Source of the DNA: Prevotella sp.
GTDB taxonomy: Bacteria > Bacteroidota > Bacteroidia > Bacteroidales > Bacteroidaceae
Direction: 5' to 3'
Length of the DNA stretch: 64,000 nucleotides
Assembly (NCBI GenBank): GCA_017447515.1
Contig: JAFSNG010000049.1
Location: 84,240 to 148,239 of the forward strand
Positions 27,523 through 37,612 of the stretch are shown piece by piece. The stretch's first letter is position 1, and each line of letters begins with the position of its first letter. Position numbers and translations under genes: made by a program. The notes beneath the pieces were generated by a model. It saw nothing but the letters and a program-made list of their open reading frames with translations. It did no database searches and had not been told where the DNA came from.

Positions 27523-27627
27523 ATGCTCTACCCTCGCTGAATCGCAGCCTTGAACTTCGTTCGAGCCTGCTTACGCTCGGTAAAGCATGAGTGAACTTAT
27601 GCTCTACCCTCGCTGAATCGCAGCCTT
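27523..27627. repeat. 29-bp direct repeat copying the 3' end of typA, with an inverted repeat
   Basis: The 29 bases at 27599-27627, which contain the typA stop codon, recur at 27523-27551. Between the copies, 27579-27592 is the inverse (one mismatch) of 27519-27532. The block can fold into a long hairpin between typA and the transporter gene. Confidence 0.8.
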
Positions 27628-29412
27628 TTTCCGCTGATCATGGTCGAGAATGATCTTGCGGATGCGCATGGACTGAGGCGTGACTTCGACGAGCTCGTCC
27701 TCCTTGATATATTCCAGGCACTCTTCGAGGCTCATGACAACCTTGGGGATGATGCGCGCCTTGTCGTCGGTACCTGACGCACGAACGTTGGTGAGCTGCT
27801 TGGCCTTGCAGACGTTGACGACGAGGTCGTTGTCGTGAACGTGTTCGCCGACGACCTGACCGGCATAGACGTCCTCACCCGGGTCGATGAAGAACTTGCC
27901 GCGATCCTGCAGCTTGTCGATGGCGTAGGCAAAGGCGTTGCCCGTATCCATCGATATCATCGAGCCATTGACGCGACGCTCAATCTCGCCCTTGTAGGGC
28001 TGGTACTCCTTGAAGCGGTGGGCCATGATGGCCTCGCCCTGAGAAGCGGTGAGCACGTTGGTGCGCAGTCCGATGATGCCTCGTGAGGGGATGTCGAACT
28101 CGATGTTAGTGCGCTCGCCCTGCGTCTCCATGCTGGTCATCTCGCCCTTACGGCGTGTGACCATATCGATCATCTTCGAGGCAAACTCCTCGGGGACGTT
28201 GATGGTGAGTTCCTCGATGGGCTCACACTTACGGCCGTCAATCTCCTTATAGATGACCTGGGGCTGGCCGACCTGCAACTCGTATCCCTCGCGACGCATG
28301 GTCTCGATGAGCACGGAGAGGTGGAGCACACCACGACCTGAGACCACCCACTTGTCGGTAGAGTCCTCGAAGGGCTCGACGCGCAGGGCGAGGTTCTTCT
28401 CGAGCTCGTGTTCCAGGCGGTCGTTGATGTGACGTGAGGTAACGAACTTACCCTCCTTGCCGAAGAACGGCGAGTCGTTGATGCAGAAGAGCATCGACAT
28501 GGTGGGCTCGTCGATGGCGATAGGCGGCAGGGGCTCGGGATTCTCGATGTCGCAGATGGTGTCGCCAATCTCGAACTTCTCGAGTCCGATGACGGCACAG
28601 ATGTCGCCACAGTCGACAGCATCGGTACGCGTATGACCCATGCCGTCGAAGGTGTGGAGCTCCTTGATCTTCGTCTTCTCCATCGTGCCATCACGATGGG
28701 CTATGGTGACCTGCTGGCCGTCCTTCAGCTGTCCGCGATGGACGCGGCCTACGGCGATACGGCCCGTGTAGGAGCTATAGTCGAGCGAGGTGATGAGCAT
28801 CTGGGGTGTTCCCTCCAACTGCTGTGGAGCAGGGATGACCTCGACAATCTTGTCTAACAAATAGGTAATGTCGGTTGTGGGCTTGTTGTAGTCCTCACCC
28901 ATCCAGCCGTTCTTGGCAGAGCCGTAGACGACGGGGAAGTCGAGCTGGTCCTCCGTGGCATTGAGCGAGAACATGAGGTCGAAGACCATTTCGTACACCT
29001 CCTCGGGGCGACAGTTGGGCTTATCGACTTTGTTGACCACGACGATGGGCTTGAGGCCAATCTGAAGGGCCTTCTGCAGCACAAAGCGCGTCTGGGGCAT
29101 GGGGCCCTCGAAGGCGTCGACCAACAGCAAGCAGCCATCGGCCATGTTGAGCACGCGCTCTACCTCGCCGCCGAAGTCGGAGTGTCCCGGGGTGTCAATG
29201 ATGTTGATTTTCGTTCCTTTCCAATTGATACTGACATTCTTCGAAAGAATGGTGATGCCTCGTTCGCGCTCAAGGTCGTTAGCGTCCAACACCTGAGAGG
29301 ACAGGTTCTGTCCCTCACGGAACAGATTTCCGGCCAGCATCATCTTGTCCACGAGCGTTGTCTTGCCGTGGTCTACGTGTGCAATAATTGCAATGTTTCT
29401 GATATCCTGCAT
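27604..29412 (-). CDS. typA: BipA/TypA ribosome-associated GTPase
   Basis: Start set at the ATG complementing 29410-29412 ([19 protein letters not shown]); the longer frame would run back through the promoter. 602 residues, the family's usual length. G1 [10 protein letters not shown]2 [12 protein letters not shown]3 [11 protein letters not shown] and G4 VNKVDKP are visible. Then come the EF-Tu-like domain 2, EF-G-like domains III and V, and the BipA C-terminal domain (PSRGIIGLR). It aids ribosome assembly and stress or cold adaptation. Confidence 0.97.
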   Translation of the reverse strand: MQDIRNIAIIAHVDHGKTTLVDKMMLAGNLFREGQNLSSQVLDANDLERERGITILSKNVSINWKGTKINIIDTPGHSDFGGEVERVLNMADGCLLLVDAFEGPMPQTRFVLQKALQIGLKPIVVVNKVDKPNCRPEEVYEMVFDLMFSLNATEDQLDFPVVYGSAKNGWMGEDYNKPTTDITYLLDKIVEVIPAPQQLEGTPQMLITSLDYSSYTGRIAVGRVHRGQLKDGQQVTIAHRDGTMEKTKIKELHTFDGMGHTRTDAVDCGDICAVIGLEKFEIGDTICDIENPEPLPPIAIDEPTMSMLFCINDSPFFGKEGKFVTSRHINDRLEHELEKNLALRVEPFEDSTDKWVVSGRGVLHLSVLIETMRREGYELQVGQPQVIYKEIDGRKCEPIEELTINVPEEFASKMIDMVTRRKGEMTSMETQGERTNIEFDIPSRGIIGLRTNVLTASQGEAIMAHRFKEYQPYKGEIERRVNGSMISMDTGNAFAYAIDKLQDRGKFFIDPGEDVYAGQVVGEHVHDNDLVVNVCKAKQLTNVRASGTDDKARIIPKVVMSLEECLEYIKEDELVEVTPQSMRIRKIILDHDQRKKAAIQRG

Positions 29413-29436
29413 AACTAAATTACGTAATTTCGGGTG

Positions 29437-29444
29437 CAAAGGTA
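29437..29444 (-). promoter_or_regulatory. -7 box of typA
   Basis: The minus strand reads TACCTTTG 25 nt before the typA ATG. Confidence 0.65.
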
Positions 29445-29463
29445 CACATTTTTTCCGAAATAT

Positions 29464-29494
29464 TTGTGGGATTGGGAAAAAAGTTGTACCTTTG
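29464..29494 (+). promoter_or_regulatory. Promoter of rpsO with about 110-nt leader
   Basis: TTG at 29464-29466 and TACCTTTG at 29487-29494 with a 20-bp spacer. The leader to the ATG at 29607 is about 108 nt and can form short GC hairpins just after the start. S15 represses its own mRNA through leader structures in several bacteria, so autoregulation is plausible but not shown. Confidence 0.65.
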
Positions 29495-29606
29495 CAGCCG
29501 CATTTCGGAAAATCCGGAGCATTTGACGACGTAAACCGCCCGTGATTAGGCAGGGGAAGCGTCTGAAAGATGTCAATGCGAATATTTTTAATCACAATTA
29601 AACATT

Positions 29607-29876
29607 ATGTATTTAGATCAAGCTAAGAAGACCGAGATCTTCAGCCAGTATGGCAAGAACGCACAGGACACAGGTTCTGTAGAGAGCCAGGTAGCCCTGT
29701 TCACTTATCGCATCAAGCACCTGACGGAGCACCTGAAGGACAACCACAAGGACTTCGGTACCGCACGTGCACTGACGAAGATGGTTGGTCGTCGCCGTAA
29801 GCTCCTGAAGTATCTTTACAACAAGGACATCAACCGCTATCGTGAACTTATCAAGGCCCTCGGTCTGCGTAAGTAA
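29607..29876 (+). CDS. rpsO: 30S ribosomal protein S15
   Basis: 89 residues, the standard S15 length. Conserved S15 features are present: FSQYGKNAQDTGSVESQVA, HRIK-like RIKHLTEHLKDN, HKDFGTARALTKMVGRRRKLL, and YLYNKDINRYRELIKALGLRK. It binds 16S rRNA early in small-subunit assembly. Single gene between its own promoter and a bidirectional terminator. Confidence 0.98.
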   Translation: MYLDQAKKTEIFSQYGKNAQDTGSVESQVALFTYRIKHLTEHLKDNHKDFGTARALTKMVGRRRKLLKYLYNKDINRYRELIKALGLRK

Positions 29877-29900
29877 TCTGACGGAAGATGAATCAAGAAA

Positions 29901-29928
29901 AAGGCACGCAAGATTTTGCGGGCCTTTA
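29901..29928. terminator. Bidirectional terminator between rpsO and the kinase operon
   Basis: AAGGCACGCAA-gatt-TTGCGGGCCTT (29901-29925, one mismatch) is followed by TTATT on the plus strand. On the minus strand it is followed by TTTTTC, so it can end both rpsO and the convergent sensor-kinase operon. Confidence 0.7.
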
Positions 29929-29970
29929 TTCGTGCTGATTGGCGTTGACCTGTTATGATGCATCGCAACG

Positions 29971-32715
29971 CTAAAGGTTGCGGGGAATCCAGAACCAGAA
30001 TGTAGAACCGATACCTTCATCGCCAGTGACGCCGATTTCTCCTTCGCAACGGTCGATGATGGACTTGCAGATGGCCAGTCCGAGACCTGTGCCTTGGACA
30101 AAGTCGTTGAGCTTGACGAAACGCTGGAACACGGAGGCCTGCTTTTCCTTGGGAATACCGACACCCGTGTCCTCGCAGTAGAAGTAGAGTCCGTCGACAT
30201 CATGACGCTGCTCCTTGCGATAGCCCACGCGGATGTGCCCCTCCTGGGTGTACTTGACGGCATTGGTGACGAAATTGGTAAGCAGCTGCATGAGGCGACC
30301 TTTGTCGAGCGTTGCGGGACACGACGGATAAGGACTGTCCTTCTGGAACTCGACATCGGGATTCTCCACGCGCTGGGCAAGCGACTGACAGATATCATCG
30401 AAGACTATCGCGAGGTCAAGTTCCTCGGTTCTGAATGCCAAAGACTGTCCCATATTAGAGGCTTCGAGGATGTCGTTGATGAGTCGGAGCAACATGTCGC
30501 AATTGTTGCGGATGATGCGAATGAACTCGTGGCGTTCCTCGTCGGTTTCGACGGACTGAAGGAGTCCGCTGAAGCCCACAATGGCATTGAGCGGGGTACG
30601 GATCTCGTGTGTCATATTAGCAAGGAAGGCTGCTTTCAGGCGTCCGGAATTCTCGGCGCGCTCAGTCTCGACACGCAACTTTTGCTGGGCCTCCATGAGG
30701 TCGGTGACGTTACGGGCCAAACCGAAATACTCCTTCAGTTGTCCGTCCTTGTCGAAGATGGGCATGCCGCTGACTGAATACCAGCTGTGATTGGGGTCGA
30801 GCGGCGTACTGGCAAAGGGCATGATGGTGGTATAGGCCTTGCCAGCCGCCATTGCCTGAGTAATCTGCTCAGCAGCCTGCTGGCGGTACTCTTCGTCGAT
30901 GGTCCCCAGATATTCCTCGATAGTTTCACTAAACTCAGTAACACCCGGCGAGCGCGTCATGCGTACAGCATTCTCGGAGGGACGGTAGGTCCAGATATAC
31001 ATCTGTGTTTCCTCCAACAGATAGTGTAGCTGACGCTCGTAACGGTTGATGGCATCGTTGGTGGCCTGTAGCTTGCGGTCGTGTTCACGCTGCTTGAGAT
31101 ACATGTTACGCTCGGCGGTGATGTCGCGATTGGTGGCGATATAATACACCAGACGGTTGTCGTCGGAAAAAATAGGGCGAATGCGGAACTCAACGTACTT
31201 GTCGAGCCCTAATGAGGGTTCGAACAAGTGATGGCAGCAGTGCATAACCTCGCTAGAGCCGGGTTGGTAGACACCCTTGACATTGGGGAAATCGAAGAGC
31301 GACGTCTCCCAGAAGAACTTCTTGTTTTTCTCGCCAATCTCACACAAATCAGCCATCTTCTTGTTCATGTCGAGCAATCGGCCGTTGGCATCGTAGAACG
31401 ACATGGCAATGAGGTTGATGTCGAACATCTTCTTGTACTTGTTAGCGAGGTTCTGGATATGGCGTTCCTCGTTTACCTCATCGGTAATATCCTTGCCGGT
31501 ATAGACTATATTGACCGGTTTACCATTCTCCTTCTCGATAATCGCATTGCCGTAGAACACACGCCATTGCGGATTCTCTGGGGTACCTGGATTAAAGCTC
31601 AACTGTATCTCGAAACTACTGATGGCACCCGCAGTCAGCTGCATATCGAGTTCATGCAGATGCTGAGCATCCTCAGGAGGCATACGCTTCATGAAATCCT
31701 CAGGCGTCATCTTCGGCACAGGTAACATGTCACGATACTTGTTTTGAAGCAAATTGGTCCGAAGGTCCCATTCCACAACATAATAATCTCCCATATTGAG
31801 CACTTGGTCCATCATCTGCCCCAGATCGGAACGTTGTTGTACAGTGGTGCGCACACGGCGGGTAACCAGACGCGTCAGCAAGAATACAATGATGACAGCT
31901 ACCACAAGGGCGACAAATACAATGAGAGCGACAGGCGACGTGTCATCGTGAACGCGCTCCGGATGGAACCAACGGTCGTAAATCTTCTGCAGATCGCCAG
32001 CTTGTTCGAGACGGGTGTACTGGTCGTCAATGATTTCAATGAGATTGCGATTATATCCTATGATGCGCAACTCACCGGCAGGGATGGCAACTTCGTCGAG
32101 GACAAGACTATCGATACCCAACTCCTGAATCTTGCGATTGAGCGGCTGTTCGCCCCAAATGAAATATTTGTACTTGCCTGTGCGAATACCCGTCAGTGCG
32201 TCCTTGGGGGTATGGAACTCTGTGACGAAGTTAACATCGGGCATGATGCCAATACTCATTGCGGCATAGTCATCTTTCTTGACAAGAATAGTGTCAGTGG
32301 ATTTCAGGTTGCGGAGAGGCGGAATGGGTGCTACGTCAGCACGGCGTACTGCCTTCAAGTTGTAATAGTTCAGATATTTATGGGTGGACACATAAGGGTG
32401 GTGCTTGTAGAAATAGAACAACGCATGAATGAGGTCGGCCTCGTGGCGCTCGAACATATTGGTGGCAACATGCCATTCCTGCATGACGAACTTATGGGGA
32501 ATGTCGAGGCGGTCGAAAATCATGTCAAGCACTTCGATGTTATAGCCCGCAGGCTGACCCTCACTGTCGAGAAACTCGAAGGGACGGAAATCCCAGTCGC
32601 AGACGACGACCAACGGATGCTCATCGGTATACTCCGGGAAGTCGTTGGCAGCAGGCAGCGCCAAAGGCAGACAAAGCAAAAGGGCTAAGAGGGAAAATAT
32701 TCTTGTATGCTTCAT
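29971..32715 (-). CDS. Sensor histidine kinase with periplasmic SBP_bac_3 sensor (gene 4 of operon; H-box intact)
   Basis: 914 residues. After a signal peptide comes an SBP_bac_3-type solute-binding domain (about 30-255: VVVCDWDFRPFEFLDSEGQP). A membrane segment (about 268-292), PAS-type regions (about 310-680), HisKA with His703 in NMTHEIRTPLNAIVGF and an HATPase follow (TNFVTNAVKYT, EDTGVGIP, GTGLGLAI). It should sense a small amino-acid-like or carbohydrate ligand in the periplasm. No receiver domain and no response regulator nearby. It lies 5 bp after the related kinase gene, which carries Tyr at the His position. Confidence 0.9.
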   Translation of the reverse strand: MKHTRIFSLLALLLCLPLALPAANDFPEYTDEHPLVVVCDWDFRPFEFLDSEGQPAGYNIEVLDMIFDRLDIPHKFVMQEWHVATNMFERHEADLIHALFYFYKHHPYVSTHKYLNYYNLKAVRRADVAPIPPLRNLKSTDTILVKKDDYAAMSIGIMPDVNFVTEFHTPKDALTGIRTGKYKYFIWGEQPLNRKIQELGIDSLVLDEVAIPAGELRIIGYNRNLIEIIDDQYTRLEQAGDLQKIYDRWFHPERVHDDTSPVALIVFVALVVAVIIVFLLTRLVTRRVRTTVQQRSDLGQMMDQVLNMGDYYVVEWDLRTNLLQNKYRDMLPVPKMTPEDFMKRMPPEDAQHLHELDMQLTAGAISSFEIQLSFNPGTPENPQWRVFYGNAIIEKENGKPVNIVYTGKDITDEVNEERHIQNLANKYKKMFDINLIAMSFYDANGRLLDMNKKMADLCEIGEKNKKFFWETSLFDFPNVKGVYQPGSSEVMHCCHHLFEPSLGLDKYVEFRIRPIFSDDNRLVYYIATNRDITAERNMYLKQREHDRKLQATNDAINRYERQLHYLLEETQMYIWTYRPSENAVRMTRSPGVTEFSETIEEYLGTIDEEYRQQAAEQITQAMAAGKAYTTIMPFASTPLDPNHSWYSVSGMPIFDKDGQLKEYFGLARNVTDLMEAQQKLRVETERAENSGRLKAAFLANMTHEIRTPLNAIVGFSGLLQSVETDEERHEFIRIIRNNCDMLLRLINDILEASNMGQSLAFRTEELDLAIVFDDICQSLAQRVENPDVEFQKDSPYPSCPATLDKGRLMQLLTNFVTNAVKYTQEGHIRVGYRKEQRHDVDGLYFYCEDTGVGIPKEKQASVFQRFVKLNDFVQGTGLGLAICKSIIDRCEGEIGVTGDEGIGSTFWFWIPRNL

Positions 32716-32720
32716 ATCCT

Positions 32721-35531
32721 TTACTTTCTGATGATTTCAATGCACTGACACGGAACGGAAACCCACACGATGGTTCCCCGTCCGACCTCAGACTTGATAC
32801 GGATTTTACCACCCAAGTGCTGGATGATTTCGTTACAGATAGCCAAGCCAAGACCAGAGCCGACATTGTCGGTGGTGTAGAATCGGTCGAAGAGACAATC
32901 CATCTTTTCAGTAGGAATGCCATCTCCGGTATCCTGAACAGCGACCATCAGTTCTTCACCATTATAATCATAGCGCGCGCGCACGAAGCCGGAAGAAGTA
33001 TGTTGTGCCGCATTGATCAGTATCTGGTCGATGGCGATGAAGAGGTTTTGAAGGTCGACATCGAGAATCAGACGATCGTAAGGACTGTCGACCTCGTAAC
33101 TGACGCCAGGTTGCTGATAGTTGGCCCAAGCAGTCTGACAACGTCCCTCGAAAGTAGCGGCAAGGTCGATAGGCGATGTTTTGAACTCAATCATCTGGGC
33201 ATCGAGACGCGAGAGATAGAGAATGTCATTGATGAGCTTCAATAGTTTCTCGGAATTGTCCTTGATTTCCTTGATAAAGAACTGCTCATCCCCCTTCGAG
33301 TGTTCCCTGTCGAAGAGTTCGGCAAAACCCACGACAGAACTCAGCGGGGTACGAATTTCGTAACTCATATTCGTCAGGAATGCCTGCTGGAGGGCTTCTA
33401 CCTCACGAGCCAGTTCCGTCTCGCGAGCCAGTTCCTCCTCAGTAGCCTTGATTTCGCTAATGTCACGAATCATACCGAAATATTCAGTGACACGGCCATC
33501 GTCATCGAAGGTCGGCACGAAGGAGAAATAGAGATAGAGGCGACGACCCTCCTTGGTAGTTACCAGCGACTTAACGGTATCCTTCACGGGAGTGCGTGTA
33601 CAGTTGTCCATGCTGTTCATCAGGCGCTGGGCTGCCTTCTTCGAATCCTCTGCCGCCAGTGCCAAAAGGCGAGCCTGCGTCAGGCGGAGCTGCACGTGAC
33701 CAATCTCGCTGTAGACTGTCAGCGTATGGGTATCAGGCGAATAGGTGGCAATGCGCACACCACCATTCTGCATCACATAGTCAATGTTGCGAATATATTC
33801 CTGCAACTCGGCAGTAGCCTGCTCCATCTGAACGATGTTCTTCTGCAGACGGGAGAACGACTTGGCCAATTCGGTGACGTCGCGCCCAGTACCATAAATA
33901 GCCAACAGGCGACCCTTGTCGTCACGAACTGGTACCAGCTGCAGTTCGTAGTACAATTCGTCGCGTTTCAGGAACCTGTTCAGGGGACGTTCGTCGTCAG
34001 GCGACTTGTATATCTGCGTCAGATAGGTATATTCCAGATTGTCAATAGTGACAGTGGGGTCGCCAAGAACATCCTGAATAGGAATCTTCCTGTCGATAAC
34101 AGCTTGTACACCACCAGGAATAGCCTTGGAGGCTTTCTCATTCATATTGTCGATGAATCCGTTCTCGTCGTACGATACCGTATCGACCAGTGCGGTGTTG
34201 AAGATAGACTGATAACGCAGCATGGTGTCCTTCTGCTTCTGACGACGCAGACGCTCGTCAGTGATATTGGTGGTAGCAGCGATGATGACGGAGGGGTGCC
34301 CATGACGGTTTCGACGCAATACAGAGAAATCGACGGAGAAGATGAACTCGCCACCACTATGTCCCCTTGTGCAACGCACCTCCAGCGTATCCTTTTCCTT
34401 CTGCTGTTGAGCTATCTGCTGCAGGACATTGCAGAGTTTCTCGTAGTCCTCAGGAATCATGTAGTACTGGAAGAAATTGGGCGACAGGGGCATTTCCTCC
34501 TTGTTGCCTTTATTGTCAAGACTGCTGATGGTGCGCTTGGCAATATTGAACAACCAGATATGAACCTTACTGGTGTTGAGAATGAGTGCCAGACGTTCGT
34601 TGGACTGACGGACATTCTTCGACATCCGGCGTTCGTAGATACGGAATGCAGCATAGTAAGCCAGGAAAACGACGATGATGACGGCCATCACGATGACCAA
34701 GCGCCAAATCCATGAAGGGATGCCTGTCTCTTTGCGCTCGGGGTAGAACCACTTGTTCTGGATAGGTTGCAGGCGTCCTGTTGAGTTAAGATAACTGAAG
34801 ACGCTGTCGAACTGCTGGAGCAACTGTGGATTGTTCGACATGAACTTATACTCGCCATGAGGAACGTTGACGGGGGTCAATTCGAGGTCGTCGAAATGGA
34901 ACTTTCGAAGCAGCCACTTCAGCGACAACGTATTCCAGACAATCTGACTACCAGCCACACTATGGGCATGTTGAACGGCATCCTGCATGTCGTCGTAGGG
35001 AATGGCATTGTCGCCCCACCCTTTCTCTATCATCAGATGATGACTGAAACTGCCGTCGTGAACGATGACCCGATGATTTGCCAAGTCGTTGACAGTACGA
35101 ATCACCACGGGTTCGTCCTTCCTATGAACAACGCTATGGGTGAAAATCTGGATGACGCTATTGCCGTATTGCGCATAATCGTTATGGAAATGGGCATCCA
35201 TACCGCACATCAGGTCGGCACGTCCGACCTTTAGGTCGTTAAGGGCATTCTTCGTGGGTTTCAGCTTGATGCGATACGGGATGTCGAGTTCATTGCATAT
35301 CAGCTTCAGCAGGTCGATGTTAAAGCCTACGGGTTCTCCAGTTTCGTTCAGAAAGGCATAAGGCCACAAATCCCAGGCATCCTCATAGACCATCGGATGA
35401 TCCTCAGTGAACACCTTCACGCTGTCGTTCTGCTCCTTCGGATGCTGGGCCTTAGCGGTCGTACAGCACAAAGCGAGCAACACAACGACCAACGTGCGGA
35501 AACGTGGTATACGCAGGGGTCTGTATATCAT
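32721..35531 (-). CDS. SBP_bac_3/PAS sensor kinase homologue with Tyr replacing the phospho-acceptor His (gene 3)
   Basis: 936 residues with signal peptide, SBP_bac_3-type domain (about 40-260: DLWPYAFLNETGEPVGFNI), membrane segment (about 275-298), PAS regions and a HisKA-like helix pair. The H-box reads NMSYEIRTPLSSVVGF: Tyr724 stands where His is required; the DNA codon is TAC. The HATPase looks complete (ILINAAQHT, DTGDGI, GSGLGLAI). It may bind ATP but cannot autophosphorylate the usual way; it could phosphorylate or regulate the His-bearing partner encoded next. Its ATG overlaps nothing downstream; its start overlaps the stop of gene 2 by 4 nt. Confidence 0.88.
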   Translation of the reverse strand: MIYRPLRIPRFRTLVVVLLALCCTTAKAQHPKEQNDSVKVFTEDHPMVYEDAWDLWPYAFLNETGEPVGFNIDLLKLICNELDIPYRIKLKPTKNALNDLKVGRADLMCGMDAHFHNDYAQYGNSVIQIFTHSVVHRKDEPVVIRTVNDLANHRVIVHDGSFSHHLMIEKGWGDNAIPYDDMQDAVQHAHSVAGSQIVWNTLSLKWLLRKFHFDDLELTPVNVPHGEYKFMSNNPQLLQQFDSVFSYLNSTGRLQPIQNKWFYPERKETGIPSWIWRLVIVMAVIIVVFLAYYAAFRIYERRMSKNVRQSNERLALILNTSKVHIWLFNIAKRTISSLDNKGNKEEMPLSPNFFQYYMIPEDYEKLCNVLQQIAQQQKEKDTLEVRCTRGHSGGEFIFSVDFSVLRRNRHGHPSVIIAATTNITDERLRRQKQKDTMLRYQSIFNTALVDTVSYDENGFIDNMNEKASKAIPGGVQAVIDRKIPIQDVLGDPTVTIDNLEYTYLTQIYKSPDDERPLNRFLKRDELYYELQLVPVRDDKGRLLAIYGTGRDVTELAKSFSRLQKNIVQMEQATAELQEYIRNIDYVMQNGGVRIATYSPDTHTLTVYSEIGHVQLRLTQARLLALAAEDSKKAAQRLMNSMDNCTRTPVKDTVKSLVTTKEGRRLYLYFSFVPTFDDDGRVTEYFGMIRDISEIKATEEELARETELAREVEALQQAFLTNMSYEIRTPLSSVVGFAELFDREHSKGDEQFFIKEIKDNSEKLLKLINDILYLSRLDAQMIEFKTSPIDLAATFEGRCQTAWANYQQPGVSYEVDSPYDRLILDVDLQNLFIAIDQILINAAQHTSSGFVRARYDYNGEELMVAVQDTGDGIPTEKMDCLFDRFYTTDNVGSGLGLAICNEIIQHLGGKIRIKSEVGRGTIVWVSVPCQCIEIIRK

Positions 35532-37591
35532 GATTGTATCTGTTTTTCTTTCACTTCAAATATCTCGGCAGGAATCCAGAACCAGAACGTCGAGCCCTGG
35601 CCTTCTTCACTGTCAACACCAATTTCTCCGCCACACTTCTCGATGATGCTCTTACAGATGGACAGTCCGAGACCAGTACCCTGGATATAGTCGTTGAGCT
35701 TGACGAAACGTTCGAATACTGCCTTCTGCTTATCCTTCGGAATACCCGTTCCCGTATCCTCGCAATAGGCATAGAAGCCCTGCCGCCCGCTGCGTTCCTC
35801 GATGCGATAACCCAGACGGATATGTCCCTGATGAGTGTACTTCACGGCATTGGTCACGAAATTGGTGAGCACCTGACCGATGCGGTCGCTGTCCAGTCGC
35901 GTCAGCAACTTCTCGTAGGGGTTGTCTACGATAAATTCAACGGTAGGCTCTTGTACGCGCTGGGCGAGCGTCTTTGCCATCTCATTGAAGTCGTGGGCTG
36001 CATCGACGTCGCGCGGCTCTATCTTCATGGCGTTGGCATCCATCGTGCTGAGCTCAAGGATGTCGTTGATGAGTCGGAGCAACATATCGCAGTTGTTATG
36101 AATGACACGAATCATCTCGCGCTTGTCGTCAGGCGACTCGATGGCCTGCAACAAATCTGTGAAACCCACAATGGCGTTGAGCGGGGTACGAATCTCGTGC
36201 GTCATATTTGCCAGGAACACTGACTTCAGACGTCCTGAGTCGTTGGCACGTTCCGTCTCCCGTTTCAACTGCTCCTGCTTCTCCATCATACCCGATATGT
36301 TTCGTATCAGTCCGAAGGCTTCCTTTACCTTTCCGTTTTCATCATAGACGGGGATGTTGTTGATTTGGTTCCATTGTATTTCGTGACCTTCATGGAACAC
36401 GGGACGCATTTCGGCCATATATCCCATGGGCTGCGAGAAGTAGGTGTAAGGATCCTGGAAGCCCAGACGCGGCATCTCCGGCTCGTTGACGAAGTGCGAC
36501 TCAATCTCGTCGAACGACATTTCAAGTTCTACGGTTCCCAAACCCTTGTAGAAACGTACTACCCGTTCGTCGAAGAACAGTCGGAAGGCACGCATGTCGC
36601 AAGCCTCCATCATGTAGCGCAGTTCCTCCTCATAACGCATGATTTCGTTGTTCACCCGCTGAATTTCAATATCGTTCCGCTTGGCTTGCAGATACATCTC
36701 GCGCTCACCGGTTACATTACGCACTGCAAGGGCGATGTTCAGGAGCTTTCCCTCGTCGCTATACAGCGGATAGACGTGTAATTCCAGATAGTCGTGAAGT
36801 CCGCGCTCTGGAACAATACTCTGGACGCAGGCCCAGACTTCCTCAACGTTGTTTCTGTCAAGGATTTCGTTGAACGGCATTGCATCGAACAGGTTGGTAT
36901 TCGAGAAATGCTCGTCATAGTTATCGCTGTCGAAATGGCAAATCTCACGCATGATCTTGTTCGCATCCAGCAACCATCCGTCAGGACTGTAGAACGACAA
37001 TCCAACGATGCTGTGTTCGAAGATTGTCTGGTACTTCGCTGACAGTTCTTCCTCCCTTATTTCCTGTTCATGGAGTTCTGTTTCGTCGCGTAACGTACTG
37101 ATGATACTCTGAGGAATCGACGTTCCTGCCTGAAACTCAACGATACTGAAATCGTGCATATATCCCCACTGCGGGGCACCGTCACCAAGGTTGAAGTTCC
37201 AACGATAGAAGAACTCATCCTGCTTATTCTTACCAGACATCATCCGATGGAAATGGGCAAGCGTAGCATCCCTGTCTTCAGGATGCAGGCGTTCTTTCCA
37301 CTCTTCGGTGGTAAGCCCATTCTCTGGGAACAGGTGTCCGTAAAGACGATGGATATATTTCTCGCGAATGACGAAGCGTACCACGTTATTATCACTAATC
37401 TTCACGGCCTCCTCCATCATGTTTCCTGTGAAGTTGGTGTCAGCCAGGCGTTTCTTCACGCGTCGCACCACAATGCGGTTTTGAATGAGCATGCCCAGGA
37501 AGGCTATGGCGATGATCGCCAGCAACAGAGTGGGAAGCGTCTGAAGCGGCCAGACAAATGCTATTATAAACAGATATAAATAGGTAGTCAT
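35528..37591 (-). CDS. PAS-domain membrane sensor histidine kinase (gene 2; H-box intact)
   Basis: 687 residues. Two hydrophobic segments at about 5-40 leave almost no periplasmic part, so signals are probably cytoplasmic or from the membrane. Serial PAS-type domains cover about 60-450 (GLSFYSPDGWLLDANKIMRE, NIPVYDENGKVKEAFGLIR). HisKA has His465 in NMTHEIRTPLNAIVGF; the HATPase is complete (TNFVTNAVKYT, DTGTGIP, GTGLGLSI). The kinase core is very close to that of gene 4, so genes 2 and 4 are paralogues. Its stop overlaps the next start by 4 nt. Confidence 0.9.
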   Translation of the reverse strand: MTTYLYLFIIAFVWPLQTLPTLLLAIIAIAFLGMLIQNRIVVRRVKKRLADTNFTGNMMEEAVKISDNNVVRFVIREKYIHRLYGHLFPENGLTTEEWKERLHPEDRDATLAHFHRMMSGKNKQDEFFYRWNFNLGDGAPQWGYMHDFSIVEFQAGTSIPQSIISTLRDETELHEQEIREEELSAKYQTIFEHSIVGLSFYSPDGWLLDANKIMREICHFDSDNYDEHFSNTNLFDAMPFNEILDRNNVEEVWACVQSIVPERGLHDYLELHVYPLYSDEGKLLNIALAVRNVTGEREMYLQAKRNDIEIQRVNNEIMRYEEELRYMMEACDMRAFRLFFDERVVRFYKGLGTVELEMSFDEIESHFVNEPEMPRLGFQDPYTYFSQPMGYMAEMRPVFHEGHEIQWNQINNIPVYDENGKVKEAFGLIRNISGMMEKQEQLKRETERANDSGRLKSVFLANMTHEIRTPLNAIVGFTDLLQAIESPDDKREMIRVIHNNCDMLLRLINDILELSTMDANAMKIEPRDVDAAHDFNEMAKTLAQRVQEPTVEFIVDNPYEKLLTRLDSDRIGQVLTNFVTNAVKYTHQGHIRLGYRIEERSGRQGFYAYCEDTGTGIPKDKQKAVFERFVKLNDYIQGTGLGLSICKSIIEKCGGEIGVDSEEGQGSTFWFWIPAEIFEVKEKQIQS

Positions 37592-37612
37592 AAGGAATTA
37601 CATGAAGTGGGG

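Noticed and set aside
29413-29595. N-terminal extension of typA by 61 residues
   Set aside because: The extension spans both the typA and rpsO promoters, and BipA proteins start at MQDIRNIA.
33300-34715. 471-codon open frame antisense to the third kinase gene
   Set aside because: The minus strand encodes clear SBP, PAS and kinase domains; the antisense product has no recognisable features.
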